A stretch of 64,000 nt of DNA from Mesorhizobium sp. M4B.F.Ca.ET.058.02.1.1 (GCF_003952505.1 NZ_CP034450.1:5911001-5975000); one strand, 5' to 3'; counted from the stretch's first letter, positions 33,635-43,119 are shown. A program made the numbers and translations. Notes: generated by a model from the sequence alone, not told the origin.

Positions 33635-35314
33635 CTAGAACAGGCCTTCGATCTGGCCGGCCTCGTTGAGGAAAATCTTTTCGGAGGACGGCGCCTTGGG
33701 CAGGCCGGGCATGGTCATGACCTCGCCGCAGATGATAACGACGAAGCCGGCGCCGGCCGAGAGCCGGACCTCGCGCACCGGCACGGTGTGGCCGGTCGGC
33801 GCACCGCGCAGGTTCGGGTCGGTCGAAAACGAATACTGGGTCTTGGCCATGCAGACCGGCAGGTTGCCGTAGCCGGCCTGCTCCCAGGCGTGCAGTTGGT
33901 CGCGGATCGACTTGTCGGCGATCGCCTCGTCGCCGCGGTAGATGCGCTTGACGATGGTGTTGACCTTTTCGAACAGCGGCATCTCGTCGGGATAGAGCGG
34001 CGAGAACTGCGAGGCGCCGGACTCGGCGATCTCGACGACCTTCCTGGCGAGGTCCTCGATGCCGGCCGAGCCTTGCGCCCAGTGCTTGCACAGGATCGCC
34101 TCGGCGCCCTGCGCCTTGACGAAGTCCTTCATCGCCTGGATTTCGGTCTCGGTGTCGGTGGTGAAGTGGTTGATCGCCACCACCGCCGGCACGCCGAACT
34201 GCTTAACGTTCTCGATGTGGCGGCCGAGGTTGAGGCAGCCCTTCTTGACCGCCTCGATGTTCTCCTTGCCGAGGTCTTCCTTCTTGACGCCGCCATTCAT
34301 CTTCATGGCGCGCACGGTGGCGACGATAACGGCGGCCGCCGGCTTGAGGCCGGCCTTGCGGCACTTGATGTCGAAGAATTTCTCGGCACCGAGGTCGGCG
34401 CCGAAGCCGGCTTCAGTGACGACATAGTCGGCGAGCTTCAGCGCCGTCGTTGTGGCGACGACCGAGTTGCAGCCATGGGCGATGTTGGCGAACGGACCGC
34501 CATGGACGAAGGCCGGGTTGTTCTCCAGCGTCTGCACCAGGTTGGGCTGCATGGCGTCCTTCAACAGCACCGCCATGGCGCCGTCGGCCTTGAGGTCGCG
34601 GGCATAGACCGGCGACTTGTCGCGGCGGTAGGCGACGATAATGTCGCCGAGGCGCTTCTCGAGGTCCTTGAGGTCGGTGGCAAGGCACAGGATCGCCATC
34701 ACTTCCGAGGCGACGGTGATGTCGAAGCCGCCTTCGCGCGGATAACCGTTGGCGACGCCGCCGAGCGAACAGATCATCTCGCGCAGCGCCCGGTCGTTCA
34801 TGTCCATGACGCGGCGCCAGGCGACGCGGCGGGTGTCGATGCCGAGTTCGTTGCCCCAGTAGATGTGGTTGTCGATCAGCGCCGACAGCAGATTGTGCGC
34901 CGTGGTGATGGCGTGAAAGTCGCCGGTGAAGTGGAGGTTCATGTCCTCCATCGGCACGACCTGCGCGTAGCCGCCGCCGGCGGCGCCGCCCTTGACGCCG
35001 AAATTCGGGCCGAGCGAGGCTTCGCGGATGCAAACGACCGCCTTCTTGCCGATGCGGTTCAAGCCGTCGCCGAGACCGACGGTGGTCGTGGTCTTGCCTT
35101 CGCCGGCAGGGGTCGGGTTGATGGCGGTGACGAGGATCAGCTTGCCGTCCTTGTTGCCCTTCACCGACTTGATGAACTCGGCCGAGACCTTGGCCTTGTC
35201 ATGGCCGTAGGGCAGGAGATGCTCGGTCGGAATGCCGATCTTGGCGCCGATCTCCTGAATCTGTTTCTTCCTGGCGGCGCGCGCGATCTCGATGTCGGAC
35301 TTCACTTCGGCCAT
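33635..35314 (-). CDS. fhs: Formate-tetrahydrofolate ligase
   Basis: A 559-residue 10-formyl-THF synthetase, which makes 10-formyltetrahydrofolate from formate, THF and ATP. The P-loop-like [54 protein letters not shown], the [14 protein letters not shown] segment and the C-terminal [12 protein letters not shown] are all characteristic. Length is normal. In a rhizobium it would feed one-carbon units to purine synthesis or formate assimilation. It is monocistronic. Confidence 0.97.
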   Translation of the reverse strand: MAEVKSDIEIARAARKKQIQEIGAKIGIPTEHLLPYGHDKAKVSAEFIKSVKGNKDGKLILVTAINPTPAGEGKTTTTVGLGDGLNRIGKKAVVCIREASLGPNFGVKGGAAGGGYAQVVPMEDMNLHFTGDFHAITTAHNLLSALIDNHIYWGNELGIDTRRVAWRRVMDMNDRALREMICSLGGVANGYPREGGFDITVASEVMAILCLATDLKDLEKRLGDIIVAYRRDKSPVYARDLKADGAMAVLLKDAMQPNLVQTLENNPAFVHGGPFANIAHGCNSVVATTTALKLADYVVTEAGFGADLGAEKFFDIKCRKAGLKPAAAVIVATVRAMKMNGGVKKEDLGKENIEAVKKGCLNLGRHIENVKQFGVPAVVAINHFTTDTETEIQAMKDFVKAQGAEAILCKHWAQGSAGIEDLARKVVEIAESGASQFSPLYPDEMPLFEKVNTIVKRIYRGDEAIADKSIRDQLHAWEQAGYGNLPVCMAKTQYSFSTDPNLRGAPTGHTVPVREVRLSAGAGFVVIICGEVMTMPGLPKAPSSEKIFLNEAGQIEGLF

Positions 35315-35631
35315 GACGGCTTTCCTCTGGATTGGTCGGTGGAGGGGACGGGTTTGATCATCTGTGCATGTTCGAGACGCCGTGCGGGCGTGAGGGCATG
35401 TTCTAACCCTGTCGCTGTCGCGGCGTCAACTTTCATGCAACTATGTTTCCTGCGAAGAAAGAGTGTTCCTGCTGCCGGGCCGTTTGCGGTCGGCTGTATG
35501 GAGCCCGGTCGTTGCGCCGTATAGAAGCCAGAGCGGATGCCCCGCCGCCGTCCCAAAACAGCCGCGCAATGCACCGAATGCGACAGGGGCGACGGCGCAA
35601 ATCCGCCAGCCCCTTGGCGAGAGGGGTGCGG
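35315..35631. other. 317-bp intergenic region upstream of fhs, no gene recognised
   Basis: Between the fhs start and the end of the DUF2333 gene. Small frames here are random-looking. I see no convincing terminator or riboswitch fold by eye; the fhs promoter must lie in it. Confidence 0.5.
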
Positions 35632-36768
35632 CTACTGCGTCAGCACGTTGCTGATCTCAACCATGTTGGAGCGCACCCTCAGCACGTAGAAACCCATCGT
35701 GGTCAGGTGCGTCGGCAGCAGCCAGCCGTCCTCGCGGCCGTTGGCGATGATGAGGGGCTGGATGCGCAGAGCCGAGACGAATTGCGAATCCATCGTGTCC
35801 CACAGGTTCTGCAGGTGCTTTTCCTTGATGACATCCTCGAAGTCGGCCTGGGCGGCCTTCATCAGGCCGTAGTAGCCATAGAGCTGGCCGTAGGCGAACC
35901 AGAAGCGGTCGTCGGCGCGGAAATCGAACCAGCCATCATTGTGGTTCTCAGCGCGCTCCTTGAGGATTGCCGAGGTCGAGCCGATGTCGGACGAAATGCG
36001 GTCGATATATTGCTTGAGATTGTCGGCGCGGGCGTCGAACGTCGCCTGGCAGCTGGCCAGCCTTGCGTTGAAGGAGCGCAGCTTGCGCACGGCATCGCGA
36101 TAGTAGCTCGGGGTCGGCGTCTTCGGACCGAATGGATTGAGGCCGAAGTACCAGGTCTCCTCGTCGAACTGCAGATTTCCGCGCGCATCCTGGAGATCGG
36201 CGTCGATCTGCGAGGTCGTGCGCACGCGGCCCAGATTGTCGGCAAGCTCGGTCGCGGTGCGCCGCACCGCCTGGTTGATGCCGCGCTGGAAGGAGGCCTT
36301 GTTGTCCATCCATGGCGTGTGGTCCCAGTCGATGCCGAACAGGCCGAGCTTGTAGAGGATCATCGATGAGATCCAGGCATTCTGGTTGACGTTGAAGTCG
36401 GTCAGATCGGCCGCCACCTGGGCGATCGCCGAGTTACCGCAGGTCTTGGCCGTATCGGTGCCCGCGCCGGCTGAGACTTGCTCGCCGGCCGACACGTTGC
36501 GCTTCTCGAACGTATAGGTATCGGGATAGTTCGGGTTGAATTTGGTCCACCACTGGGTGGCGTAGAAGAAATTGGCGTAGAGGCCGATGAGCACCAGCAA
36601 GGCGAGGCCAACCACCGCCTTCAGGATCCAGCCGCGCTGCCCATACCAGCGGCCGGCCCACATGAAAGGCCACAGGATCACGCCGACGAGAAGACCAATG
36701 CCGCGGCCGATCCACTGGAAGATCTGGGTGAAGAAACTCACAATCGGGTCAAGCATGGCTCTCGTCAC
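35632..36768 (-). CDS. DUF2333 family membrane protein, last gene of AAA operon
   Basis: A 378-residue protein. A hydrophobic N-terminal region (FQWIGRGIGLLVGVILWPFMWAGRW, about 17-42) and a strong transmembrane helix (about 47-67, LKAVVGLALLVLIGLYANFFY) are followed by a large, mostly helical domain outside the membrane (QVAADLTDFNVNQNAWISSMILYKLGLFGIDWDHTPWMDNKASFQRG). This matches the DUF2333 family. Function unknown. It starts 3 bp after the preceding gene of the operon, so translation is probably coupled. Confidence 0.85.
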   Translation of the reverse strand: MTRAMLDPIVSFFTQIFQWIGRGIGLLVGVILWPFMWAGRWYGQRGWILKAVVGLALLVLIGLYANFFYATQWWTKFNPNYPDTYTFEKRNVSAGEQVSAGAGTDTAKTCGNSAIAQVAADLTDFNVNQNAWISSMILYKLGLFGIDWDHTPWMDNKASFQRGINQAVRRTATELADNLGRVRTTSQIDADLQDARGNLQFDEETWYFGLNPFGPKTPTPSYYRDAVRKLRSFNARLASCQATFDARADNLKQYIDRISSDIGSTSAILKERAENHNDGWFDFRADDRFWFAYGQLYGYYGLMKAAQADFEDVIKEKHLQNLWDTMDSQFVSALRIQPLIIANGREDGWLLPTHLTTMGFYVLRVRSNMVEISNVLTQ

Positions 36769-36771
36769 CCC

Positions 36772-38079
36772 TCAATCAGTCAAGCCGTAGAGGCGTGTGC
36801 GAAACGCCGCCTTGTCTTTCAAATATGTGGTTTTCAGAACGTCCACAACATGCGATCGCCAGGCGTCGCTGAAGCCGTCATAGTCCCTGTAGAAGCCGGG
36901 CTTGTTGAAGACGTAGCGCGAGACGAAGTCCTGCGGCACGAAGTCGGAGATCAGCTGATTGGTCAGCCAGGCGTCTGGATGATCGGGCCTGGCGCGGATC
37001 ACCAGGAAGCGCTGCTGCGGGAACACGTCCTCGATCTTGAGATGGCCATATTGGGCGATCTCGCGCTTGGCGGCGTTGAGGAAGGGGAAATTGCCGTCCT
37101 TGGTGATCAGGTCGGTATGGCCGTGGATCCAGGTCTGCAGCCAGACCTTGTCGACGTCCGTCAGATTGCGGTTCGGCTCGGCGTCGCGGATCAGCGCGCG
37201 CACCACCATTTCGGCGCGATGCTCGAGATAGCCGGATGACTCGATCCAGGAGGCGCGCGGCAATTCGATGCGGCCGGTGGCGGCGAGGAACTTGAACACC
37301 TTGTCGGCGTCCCTGATCGAAAGATAGCTCACCTGCCACGGCCGCGAGCGGCGGAAACCGGGCGCGGCCGGGTCGCTGATCACCGTCGTCATGTCGGGAT
37401 CGACGAAGACGTAGAGGCCGCCGAAATGGCTGGTCCAGTAGGCGTTATGGCGGAAGATCACCTGGTCCGGCACCAGCGCGTTCTCGCGGATGTCGCCGCA
37501 GACCTTGGCGAGCTCGACCATACGCTCAAGCATGGCGTTGTCGCGCCAGGCGTCGGGCTCCTGCTTCAGCCGGTCGACCAGCTTGCCGAGCTCGGCCGCC
37601 TTGCCGAGCACGTCCTCGGCCGACAGCACCTTGAACTCGACCTGGTTGATCGACAGCAGGTCCTCGATGTCGTTGACCTTGGGGACCGAGTCCTCGATCT
37701 CGCCGTAGATCACATCCTTGATGGTCAGTGCGTCGATGGCGCGCCGGTTCTTGGACATGAACTCGAACATCAGCTGCGAGGTATTGGAAAAGGCGGTGTG
37801 GACCACCGGCAGGTCGATCTGCGACGGCGTCAGGATGATGAAGCGGCGATTGACCTCGTTGGGGTCGAGGTAGTCGTAGTCGCCGCATTCGTCGGCGATC
37901 TCCGGCGAGAAGCCGGTGCGGTCGATCTGGAAGCTGTTCAGCCTGGTGGGATTGAGGCCGAAGGCGACGAGGGCCTTGTTGTAGCGCTGGATGAGGTGCG
38001 GTTCGTCGACGGTCAGCAGCCTGCCGTAGATCAGTTCATTGTCGCGCAGAAGGTCGGGTTTCTTGGCGGGGTGGGTCAT
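36772..38079 (-). CDS. Conserved protein of unknown function in AAA operon
   Basis: A 435-residue soluble protein without signal or membrane helix, beginning MTHPAKKPDLLRDNELIYGRLL. The features are mixed alpha/beta, with conserved-looking stretches such as FGGLYVFVDPDMTTVISDP and VWLQTWIHGHTDLITKDGNFP. I believe it belongs to a rhizobial family recorded only as a domain of unknown function (possibly DUF6638), but I cannot confirm that. It is preceded, 5 bp upstream of its start, by one copy of a 49-bp inverted REP repeat. Confidence 0.8.
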   Translation of the reverse strand: MTHPAKKPDLLRDNELIYGRLLTVDEPHLIQRYNKALVAFGLNPTRLNSFQIDRTGFSPEIADECGDYDYLDPNEVNRRFIILTPSQIDLPVVHTAFSNTSQLMFEFMSKNRRAIDALTIKDVIYGEIEDSVPKVNDIEDLLSINQVEFKVLSAEDVLGKAAELGKLVDRLKQEPDAWRDNAMLERMVELAKVCGDIRENALVPDQVIFRHNAYWTSHFGGLYVFVDPDMTTVISDPAAPGFRRSRPWQVSYLSIRDADKVFKFLAATGRIELPRASWIESSGYLEHRAEMVVRALIRDAEPNRNLTDVDKVWLQTWIHGHTDLITKDGNFPFLNAAKREIAQYGHLKIEDVFPQQRFLVIRARPDHPDAWLTNQLISDFVPQDFVSRYVFNKPGFYRDYDGFSDAWRSHVVDVLKTTYLKDKAAFRTRLYGLTD

Positions 38080-38084
38080 TTATG

Positions 38085-38133
38085 CCTTCTCCCCGTTCAC
38101 GGGGAGAAGGTGCCCGAAGGGCGGATGAGGGGC
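38085..38133. repeat. REP-like element, copy 1 (inverted relative to copy 2)
   Basis: A 49-bp sequence with a hairpin (CTTCTCCCCG / CGGGGAGAAG) and a second small stem (TGCCCGAAGGGC region). It is the exact reverse complement of 38564-38612. Related sequence also occurs at the IS110 insertion near 62.8 kb and 63.95 kb. Confidence 0.9.
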
Positions 38134-38197
38134 GGCGCAAACGCTCATCATCTTTGCTCCGACGTGGCGACCGGCAGAAATCTCACATCGATACCAA

Positions 38198-38557
38198 TCA
38201 TTTGCGATCTAGCCGGCCATCAAGGGCTGCGATGATCGTATCAAGCACGCTCGCGCGGCTGGTCAAAACATCCGCGTGCCAAACTCTCAATACCGACCAA
38301 CCATTTCCATTCATCGTCTCATCTCTGTATCGATCCCGAGACCGACCCGCATGCTGGCTGCCGTCGACTTCCACGACCAGATTAGCTTCACGACAGGCGA
38401 AGTCTGCGAAATAGGGCCCAATCGGTAGTTGGCGAACAAACTTGTGGCCGTTCAATCGCCGTCCACGCAGTTCATGCCACAGCATTTCCTCAGCATCGTT
38501 TTCAACCTTCCGTAGCTCACGGGCCCTCGTGACCTTGGGCTCATTTCTTCCACGCAT
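38198..38557 (-). CDS. DUF559 (Vsr-like) endonuclease-domain protein
   Basis: A 119-residue protein of the DUF559 family, a restriction-endonuclease-like fold related to very-short-patch repair nucleases. Visible core: EEMLWHELRGRRLNGHKFVRQLPIGPYFADFACREANLVVEVDGSQH, with catalytic-type residues Asp (FADF), Glu and Asp (VVEVDGSQH). The ATG at 38557 is followed by MRGRNEPK. Its ribosome binding site GAGGGG comes from the neighbouring REP copy; an in-frame start at 38629 would only translate the repeat. It is flanked by perfect 49-bp inverted repeats and interrupts an operon, which suggests a mobile or passenger gene. Confidence 0.85.
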   Translation of the reverse strand: MRGRNEPKVTRARELRKVENDAEEMLWHELRGRRLNGHKFVRQLPIGPYFADFACREANLVVEVDGSQHAGRSRDRYRDETMNGNGWSVLRVWHADVLTSRASVLDTIIAALDGRLDRK

Positions 38558-38563
38558 GGCGCT

Positions 38564-38612
38564 GCCCCTCATCCGCCCTTCGGGCACCTTCTCCCCGTGA
38601 ACGGGGAGAAGG
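38564..38612. repeat. REP-like element, copy 2
   Basis: A 49-bp sequence beginning GCCCCTCATCCGCCCTTCGG and ending in the CTCCCCG-TGAA-CGGGGAG hairpin. It is the perfect reverse complement of copy 1 (38085-38133), starts 6 bp before the DUF559 start codon and ends 4 bp from the stop of the AAA ATPase gene. Confidence 0.9.
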
Positions 38613-38616
38613 AAGA

Positions 38617-40527
38617 TTAAGCATTCCATAGCCCCTTCTTCTTCATCTCCTCGATTTCGCGCACGGCGCGGTCGCGCAGCCTGGTGTCGCGGATCATCTT
38701 AGTCACGGCGGCGTCGTCGGACTTGTCGGAATAGCGGAATTCCGAGTCGGCGTAGCGGTTGATCTCCTGCATGACCATGTCCATCGAGAACGGTCCGCGC
38801 AGTTCCTCGATCATTGCCTTCTTGTCGTCGTAGCTCTTGTGCATGAAGGCTTCCGGCTTCTCGAACCATTCGTCGGGCAGCTCGATGTCCATGGCGCGCA
38901 TCTTGATGGCGTCGGTGACGTTCTTGATGGCGCGGCCGGTGAAGCGCGGCTCGGCATCCTTGATCATGTGCAGGTACGTGCCGATGTCGGCCATCGATTT
39001 CGGCGCGCCATTCTCCTTCATGTAGCGCTCATAGACCTTGATCAGCCCATCTTCCTGCGGCTTCTCATGCTCCTCATAGGCCTCGGTCACGGCGCGCTGG
39101 ATCTCCTGCGCGGCATAGAGCTTGTGGTCGCCGAGCGGGATCTTGTGGTTCTTTCCGGCGAGCAGCACGAAGATGTCGATATAGTCGTCGCGGGTCTGCG
39201 GCCCATCGACCAGCCAGCGGGCGCCGGCGCGCTGGCGCAGCGCGTCGTCGACATTCTCTGGATAGTTGGAGAACATGCCGAAGGCGCAGTTGCCGCGCAC
39301 CACCGTGCCGGCACCGGCAAAGGCGTCCATCAGGACGCCGGTGATCTCCTGCTGGCCGGCGGAGGCGCGATCGTCGGAACGCCGCGCCGCCACCTGGTCG
39401 ATATCGTCGATGGTGCCGAAGCCGATGACGCGCGGATTGAGCACGTTGTTGATGAACTGGCGGCAGTTCTGGCCGGACTTGCCCTGATAGGACGAGATCT
39501 GGTCGACGCCGAAATTCTCGTAGGCGAAGGGATAGCCGGCAACCTGGCAGTAGTCGTGGACGAGGCCGGCGATCATCTGGATCAGCGTCGTCTTGCCTGT
39601 GCCCGGCGCGCCGTCGCCAATGAAGGTGAACAGGAAGCCACCGAGCTCGACGAACGGGTTCAGCTCACGCTCGAAATCGTAGGCCATCAGCATTTTGGCG
39701 AGCCTGACCGACTGGAATTTGGCAATGTGGTTGCCGACGACCTCCTCCGGTTTCTTGAAGGTCATCACCAGCGGCTTCGAGCGCTTGCCGGGCGCGACGT
39801 CGAAACCGTCGAGGGTGAAATCGTCGACGTCGATGCGGATATGGGCGTTCTCGAACGGGCCGATGCCGTCGAAGCGGCCTTTTCTCGCCAGGAGCCCGTC
39901 GATGGCGACGCGGGCGAAGGCGCGCGCCCGCGTCATCAGATCGGCATCGTCCTTGGAGCCGGCAATTGCCTTGTCGAGGCCGGCAATGATCGACTTCACC
40001 GCGTCCTGCTGCGTGTCGAACAGGAAGTCGGGCTCGGCGATGTCGTTGGGCGCCTCTCCGTCGCTGTCGATCAGTTGGAAGAGGTACGAGGCGAGGCTGA
40101 AGGCGGAAATGTAGGCCGAGGCCGACAGAAGCTTCTTGAAGGTCGCGGCTTCGTCGCCCTCGAGCGGCGCGCGGGCGTTCTTGGCCTGCAGGCTCTCGAG
40201 GTCGGAGCCTTCAGCGAAGACGTCCGAGATGGCGAGCGCGATCGCCAGGCCGCGCCGGGCGCGAAACAGCAGCGTGTGCTGGGGAATGGTGAGCAACTGG
40301 TCGTCGGGGTGGACGGCGGCGACCGTCTTCGACAGCTCGACCTCGCGCGTGCGGCGCACCGAACCGACCGACACCGTCGAGACGAAGCGGCGGTTGGTGC
40401 CGGCGAGCGCGGTGCCGGATTCGCGGGACGGATCCTCCAGCACGACGATGCGGGTAATGAAGCTTTGCGCGGTGGCGCGGTGCTTTTCGATCGCAGCTTC
40501 CGAGATCGTGGTCAGGCCGGTGTCCAT
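38617..40527 (-). CDS. AAA-family ATPase of an uncharacterised operon
   Basis: A 636-residue protein. The N-terminal 290 residues have no known domain. Walker A is GDGAPGTGKTT at about 304-314, a Walker-B-like strand VIGFGTIDDID at about 367-377, sensor/arginine region NCAFGMFSNYPENVDDALRQRAGARWLVDGP at about 415-445. The C-terminal part has helical repeats and a charged tail. Architecture suggests a protein- or complex-remodelling ATPase. It follows the unknown gene by 24 bp; its downstream partner is now 537 bp away because of the REP-DUF559 insert. Confidence 0.88.
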   Translation of the reverse strand: MDTGLTTISEAAIEKHRATAQSFITRIVVLEDPSRESGTALAGTNRRFVSTVSVGSVRRTREVELSKTVAAVHPDDQLLTIPQHTLLFRARRGLAIALAISDVFAEGSDLESLQAKNARAPLEGDEAATFKKLLSASAYISAFSLASYLFQLIDSDGEAPNDIAEPDFLFDTQQDAVKSIIAGLDKAIAGSKDDADLMTRARAFARVAIDGLLARKGRFDGIGPFENAHIRIDVDDFTLDGFDVAPGKRSKPLVMTFKKPEEVVGNHIAKFQSVRLAKMLMAYDFERELNPFVELGGFLFTFIGDGAPGTGKTTLIQMIAGLVHDYCQVAGYPFAYENFGVDQISSYQGKSGQNCRQFINNVLNPRVIGFGTIDDIDQVAARRSDDRASAGQQEITGVLMDAFAGAGTVVRGNCAFGMFSNYPENVDDALRQRAGARWLVDGPQTRDDYIDIFVLLAGKNHKIPLGDHKLYAAQEIQRAVTEAYEEHEKPQEDGLIKVYERYMKENGAPKSMADIGTYLHMIKDAEPRFTGRAIKNVTDAIKMRAMDIELPDEWFEKPEAFMHKSYDDKKAMIEELRGPFSMDMVMQEINRYADSEFRYSDKSDDAAVTKMIRDTRLRDRAVREIEEMKKKGLWNA

Positions 40528-40551
40528 GAAGGATGCTCCGTGGTGTGACGG

Positions 40552-41697
40552 TCAGACGTCTGAGATGACCTGTCCGTTGGACAGGATGTGGACCTTGTAG
40601 CCGGAAAAGATCTTCTGCGCCTCGCCGGCGGCATAGAGCGCCTGATAGGCCTCGTGCGGGATCAGCGCATGGTTCTCGTAGCTCGACACGCCCTGGCGCG
40701 CGGCCTCCAGATCGTCGGTGTTGATGAAGAATTCCTGCGTCGTCTTCTCGCTCGAAAACAGGCCCTTGCGGCCGGGCTTCTCCGATTTGGAAAAGATCTC
40801 CTGGATGGTCCAGGTGAGCAGCCAGGCGTTTTCCGGCCTGCGCACTTTGGCCAGCACCTCGGTCACCGTCGAATTGTTGTCGGTGATGCCCGCCGAATAG
40901 AAGGGGCCGAGCACGACGCGGCGGAGCTGCTTCGGACGCAGCGGCTCGAAATCCTTGTCGAGATTGACCGCGATCGTCGCCGGCGACAGCGTATAGGCCG
41001 AATTCTTCTCGGTGAAATCGTCGAAGCGGTGGGCAAGCTCGGGATTGAGCAGCCCGTCGACCGGCAGCGGGATGTCGACCCGCTCGTTCAACTTGCCGTT
41101 GGCATCGACGAGCTGGCGCACCATGCTCTCCGAGGAATCCTCCACCGTCACCATATAGATCAACGGCAGGTTGGCGCTGCCGTCGAAGCAGGCCCAATGC
41201 ACCAGGTAATAGGGTCGAAAGGTCTTGGGGTTGACCGAGACCTTCGCCGTCTGCGCCAGCGTGAACGGGCCGAAGGTCTGCTCGCTCCTGACGTCCTCCA
41301 GATAGAGCCGCTCGGCCATCGACTTCTGCAGCGCCTCGGGAAATTCCTTGTGGCGCAGGATGAAGTCGGCCATTTCCTCGCGAAGCTCTCCGGCCTGCGG
41401 GATATTGGCCAGCCGGCTCTCCGCCTGACGGCGGTCGTTCTCGAGTTCGAGCAGGTTCTGGAATACCGGATAGCCGCTGTCGGCGCGCGAGATCCGGAAC
41501 GTCTCCATGAAGCCGAGGCGGTTGCGCCAGCAGGAAAACGACTTGTCCAGCCGCGCAATGTATTCGGCGACAATCCTGGCGACGATGCCATGCCGGTAGA
41601 GCGGCGAGCGATCGTCGCGCATGAACACTTCCAGCCCGCTCAGCGCCGCCGTGATGGCGGAAAAGTAGCGCGCCGCGGCTTCATTTTCGGGGGTCAT
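40552..41697 (-). CDS. Conserved unknown protein, second gene of AAA operon
   Basis: A 381-residue protein starting MTPENEAAARYFSAITAALSG. The first third is helical (YRHGIVARIVAEYIARLDKSFSCWRNRLGFMETF), the middle contains beta-rich stretches (YYLVHWACFDGSANLPLIYMVTVEDSS) and the end is alpha/beta (SGYKVHILSNGQVISDV). No signal peptide, membrane helix or known motif is seen. ATG 41697 has AAGG 8 bp upstream. It lies 33 bp after the coiled-coil gene and 24 bp before the ATPase gene, so its function is probably tied to theirs. Confidence 0.82.
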   Translation of the reverse strand: MTPENEAAARYFSAITAALSGLEVFMRDDRSPLYRHGIVARIVAEYIARLDKSFSCWRNRLGFMETFRISRADSGYPVFQNLLELENDRRQAESRLANIPQAGELREEMADFILRHKEFPEALQKSMAERLYLEDVRSEQTFGPFTLAQTAKVSVNPKTFRPYYLVHWACFDGSANLPLIYMVTVEDSSESMVRQLVDANGKLNERVDIPLPVDGLLNPELAHRFDDFTEKNSAYTLSPATIAVNLDKDFEPLRPKQLRRVVLGPFYSAGITDNNSTVTEVLAKVRRPENAWLLTWTIQEIFSKSEKPGRKGLFSSEKTTQEFFINTDDLEAARQGVSSYENHALIPHEAYQALYAAGEAQKIFSGYKVHILSNGQVISDV

Positions 41698-41730
41698 CGG
41701 ACTGCCTTGGAGACGAACGCCTGCCGCCAA

Positions 41731-42819
41731 CTACTGCTGTACGTAGTTGGCGGAATTGTGCTTCTTCATCACTTCGTCGAAGCGGCGGGCGAAGGCATCG
41801 TCGGCGAGCTTCTTGCGGCGCTGGATATCGGCCGAGGCCACCATGTTCTTCTCGTGCATTTCCAGCAGATCGCCAATGTGCTTCTGCGAGGCGGCGCCGA
41901 TGCCGGCCATGGTCTCCTCCGCCGTGTTGTCGACCTGGCTGCCGAGCGTGTTGATCTTGTGGGCGACGTCCTGCTGGGCGGCGGTTTTCAGTGAGTCTTC
42001 CAGCGCCTTGTAGAGGACGATGCGCTGCTCGGTGTCGATGGTCAGCTTGTTGATCAGCGTCGATTGCGCCGCGATCTGGTTGTTGAGAGAGTCCACAAAG
42101 GTCTGGAACATCGAGGTGTAGCGCTCCAGCGTCTGGCTTTCGGCTAGCAATTCCTGCTCCTTGGCCTGCTTCTCATTGTATTCGGTCGCCATCTTCGAGC
42201 GCTCGCCTTCGAGCTCGGTGCGCTCCTTCTGACTGGTCGAGGCGGCGATCTTGTTCTCGATGTCGAGCAGCATCGGGTTGAGCTCCTCGATGCGCTTCTG
42301 CACCGCTTCAAGGTTGGACATCGTCGTCTTGCGGCGCTCGATCACTTGCGACAGGCTGGTCTCGGAGGTCTTGTAGCGCTGGTCGAGGATCTGCTTCTGC
42401 GCCTTTAGGATGCCGACAATGGTGTCGGATTTGGCCAGCAGTTCCTGCAGGTTGCCGGCCAGCGACATGTTGCGCACACGATCGGTGCGCATGCGCTGCT
42501 TGCGCTGCTCGGAGAAGACACCGACGAAATTTTCCCAGCCGGTGTAGCTCTTCATGCTCTCGAATTCGGCGCCGAAGACATTGGTGGCGTCTTCAAGGCC
42601 GATGATCAGGTCGGCGATGTTGCCTTCCATGATCTTTTGTTGCTTGAGCACATCCTCGATGCGGGCGTTTTCGATGTCGAAATTGGCGTCGCCGATCTTC
42701 TTGTCGGCCTGAGCGAGCGTGTCGAGCACCGTTCCGGACTGCTCGATCTTCGTGCGCATGTCCTGCACGACCTGCTTGGTCTTGGCAATCTCGGCATCGA
42801 AATTCTGCAATGTCGCCAT
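41731..42819 (-). CDS. Coiled-coil protein, first gene of AAA operon
   Basis: A 362-residue, almost wholly alpha-helical protein (MATLQNFDAEIAKTKQVVQD...), with long heptad stretches (QVIERRKTTMSNLEAVQKRI, LEGERSKMATEYNEKQAKEQ) and no membrane helix. General make-up recalls the TelA/KlaA group of toxic-anion-resistance proteins, but I cannot show homology. GGGAGG 5-6 bp upstream fixes ATG 42819; longer in-frame starts up to 43077 are unsupported. A promoter candidate lies just upstream. Confidence 0.85.
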   Translation of the reverse strand: MATLQNFDAEIAKTKQVVQDMRTKIEQSGTVLDTLAQADKKIGDANFDIENARIEDVLKQQKIMEGNIADLIIGLEDATNVFGAEFESMKSYTGWENFVGVFSEQRKQRMRTDRVRNMSLAGNLQELLAKSDTIVGILKAQKQILDQRYKTSETSLSQVIERRKTTMSNLEAVQKRIEELNPMLLDIENKIAASTSQKERTELEGERSKMATEYNEKQAKEQELLAESQTLERYTSMFQTFVDSLNNQIAAQSTLINKLTIDTEQRIVLYKALEDSLKTAAQQDVAHKINTLGSQVDNTAEETMAGIGAASQKHIGDLLEMHEKNMVASADIQRRKKLADDAFARRFDEVMKKHNSANYVQQ

Positions 42820-43119
42820 AGGGGCCTCCCGCATCGGCATCGGTTTCGTGTCGGCGCGAATATATGTGGAGCATTCTGGGATTGAAAGACGCAAGACCAG
42901 AGGCGTCGCGAAAACAAAAGGTTTCGTTTCTCCCTTGAAAGACAAACGAACCGTGCTCATGGCGAGACTAGCAGCCCGCCGCGCCGGCGCATTTCTCTTG
43001 CAGCTCGACTCTCGCGCCACCGGACCGCCGGCGAAGCATTCGCTTGCCACCGGAACCATCGTCTGGATATTCGGCAAACAATTGCTGAGGAACCGGCGAC
43101 TGCTGGGCAGCCGTGGGGA
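42820..43119. promoter_or_regulatory. Promoter region of the AAA operon
   Basis: A 300-bp gap. On the minus strand TTTCAA (42882-42887) and TATATT (42859-42864) are 17 bp apart, and transcription would start about 30 nt before the ATG at 42819: a plausible housekeeping promoter. Upstream of it GGTTTCGTTT (42920-42929) and AAACGAACC (42943-42951) form an imperfect inverted repeat that could be an operator. Nothing else is recognised. Confidence 0.5.

Noticed and set aside
33581..35524. 647-residue plus-strand ORF opposite fhs
   Set aside because: Antisense shadow of fhs, low-complexity and Asp/Val/Gly-rich.
38558..38629. N-terminal extension of the DUF559 ORF to 38629
   Set aside because: It only translates the REP repeat; the start at 38557 has its own ribosome binding site and begins the real protein.
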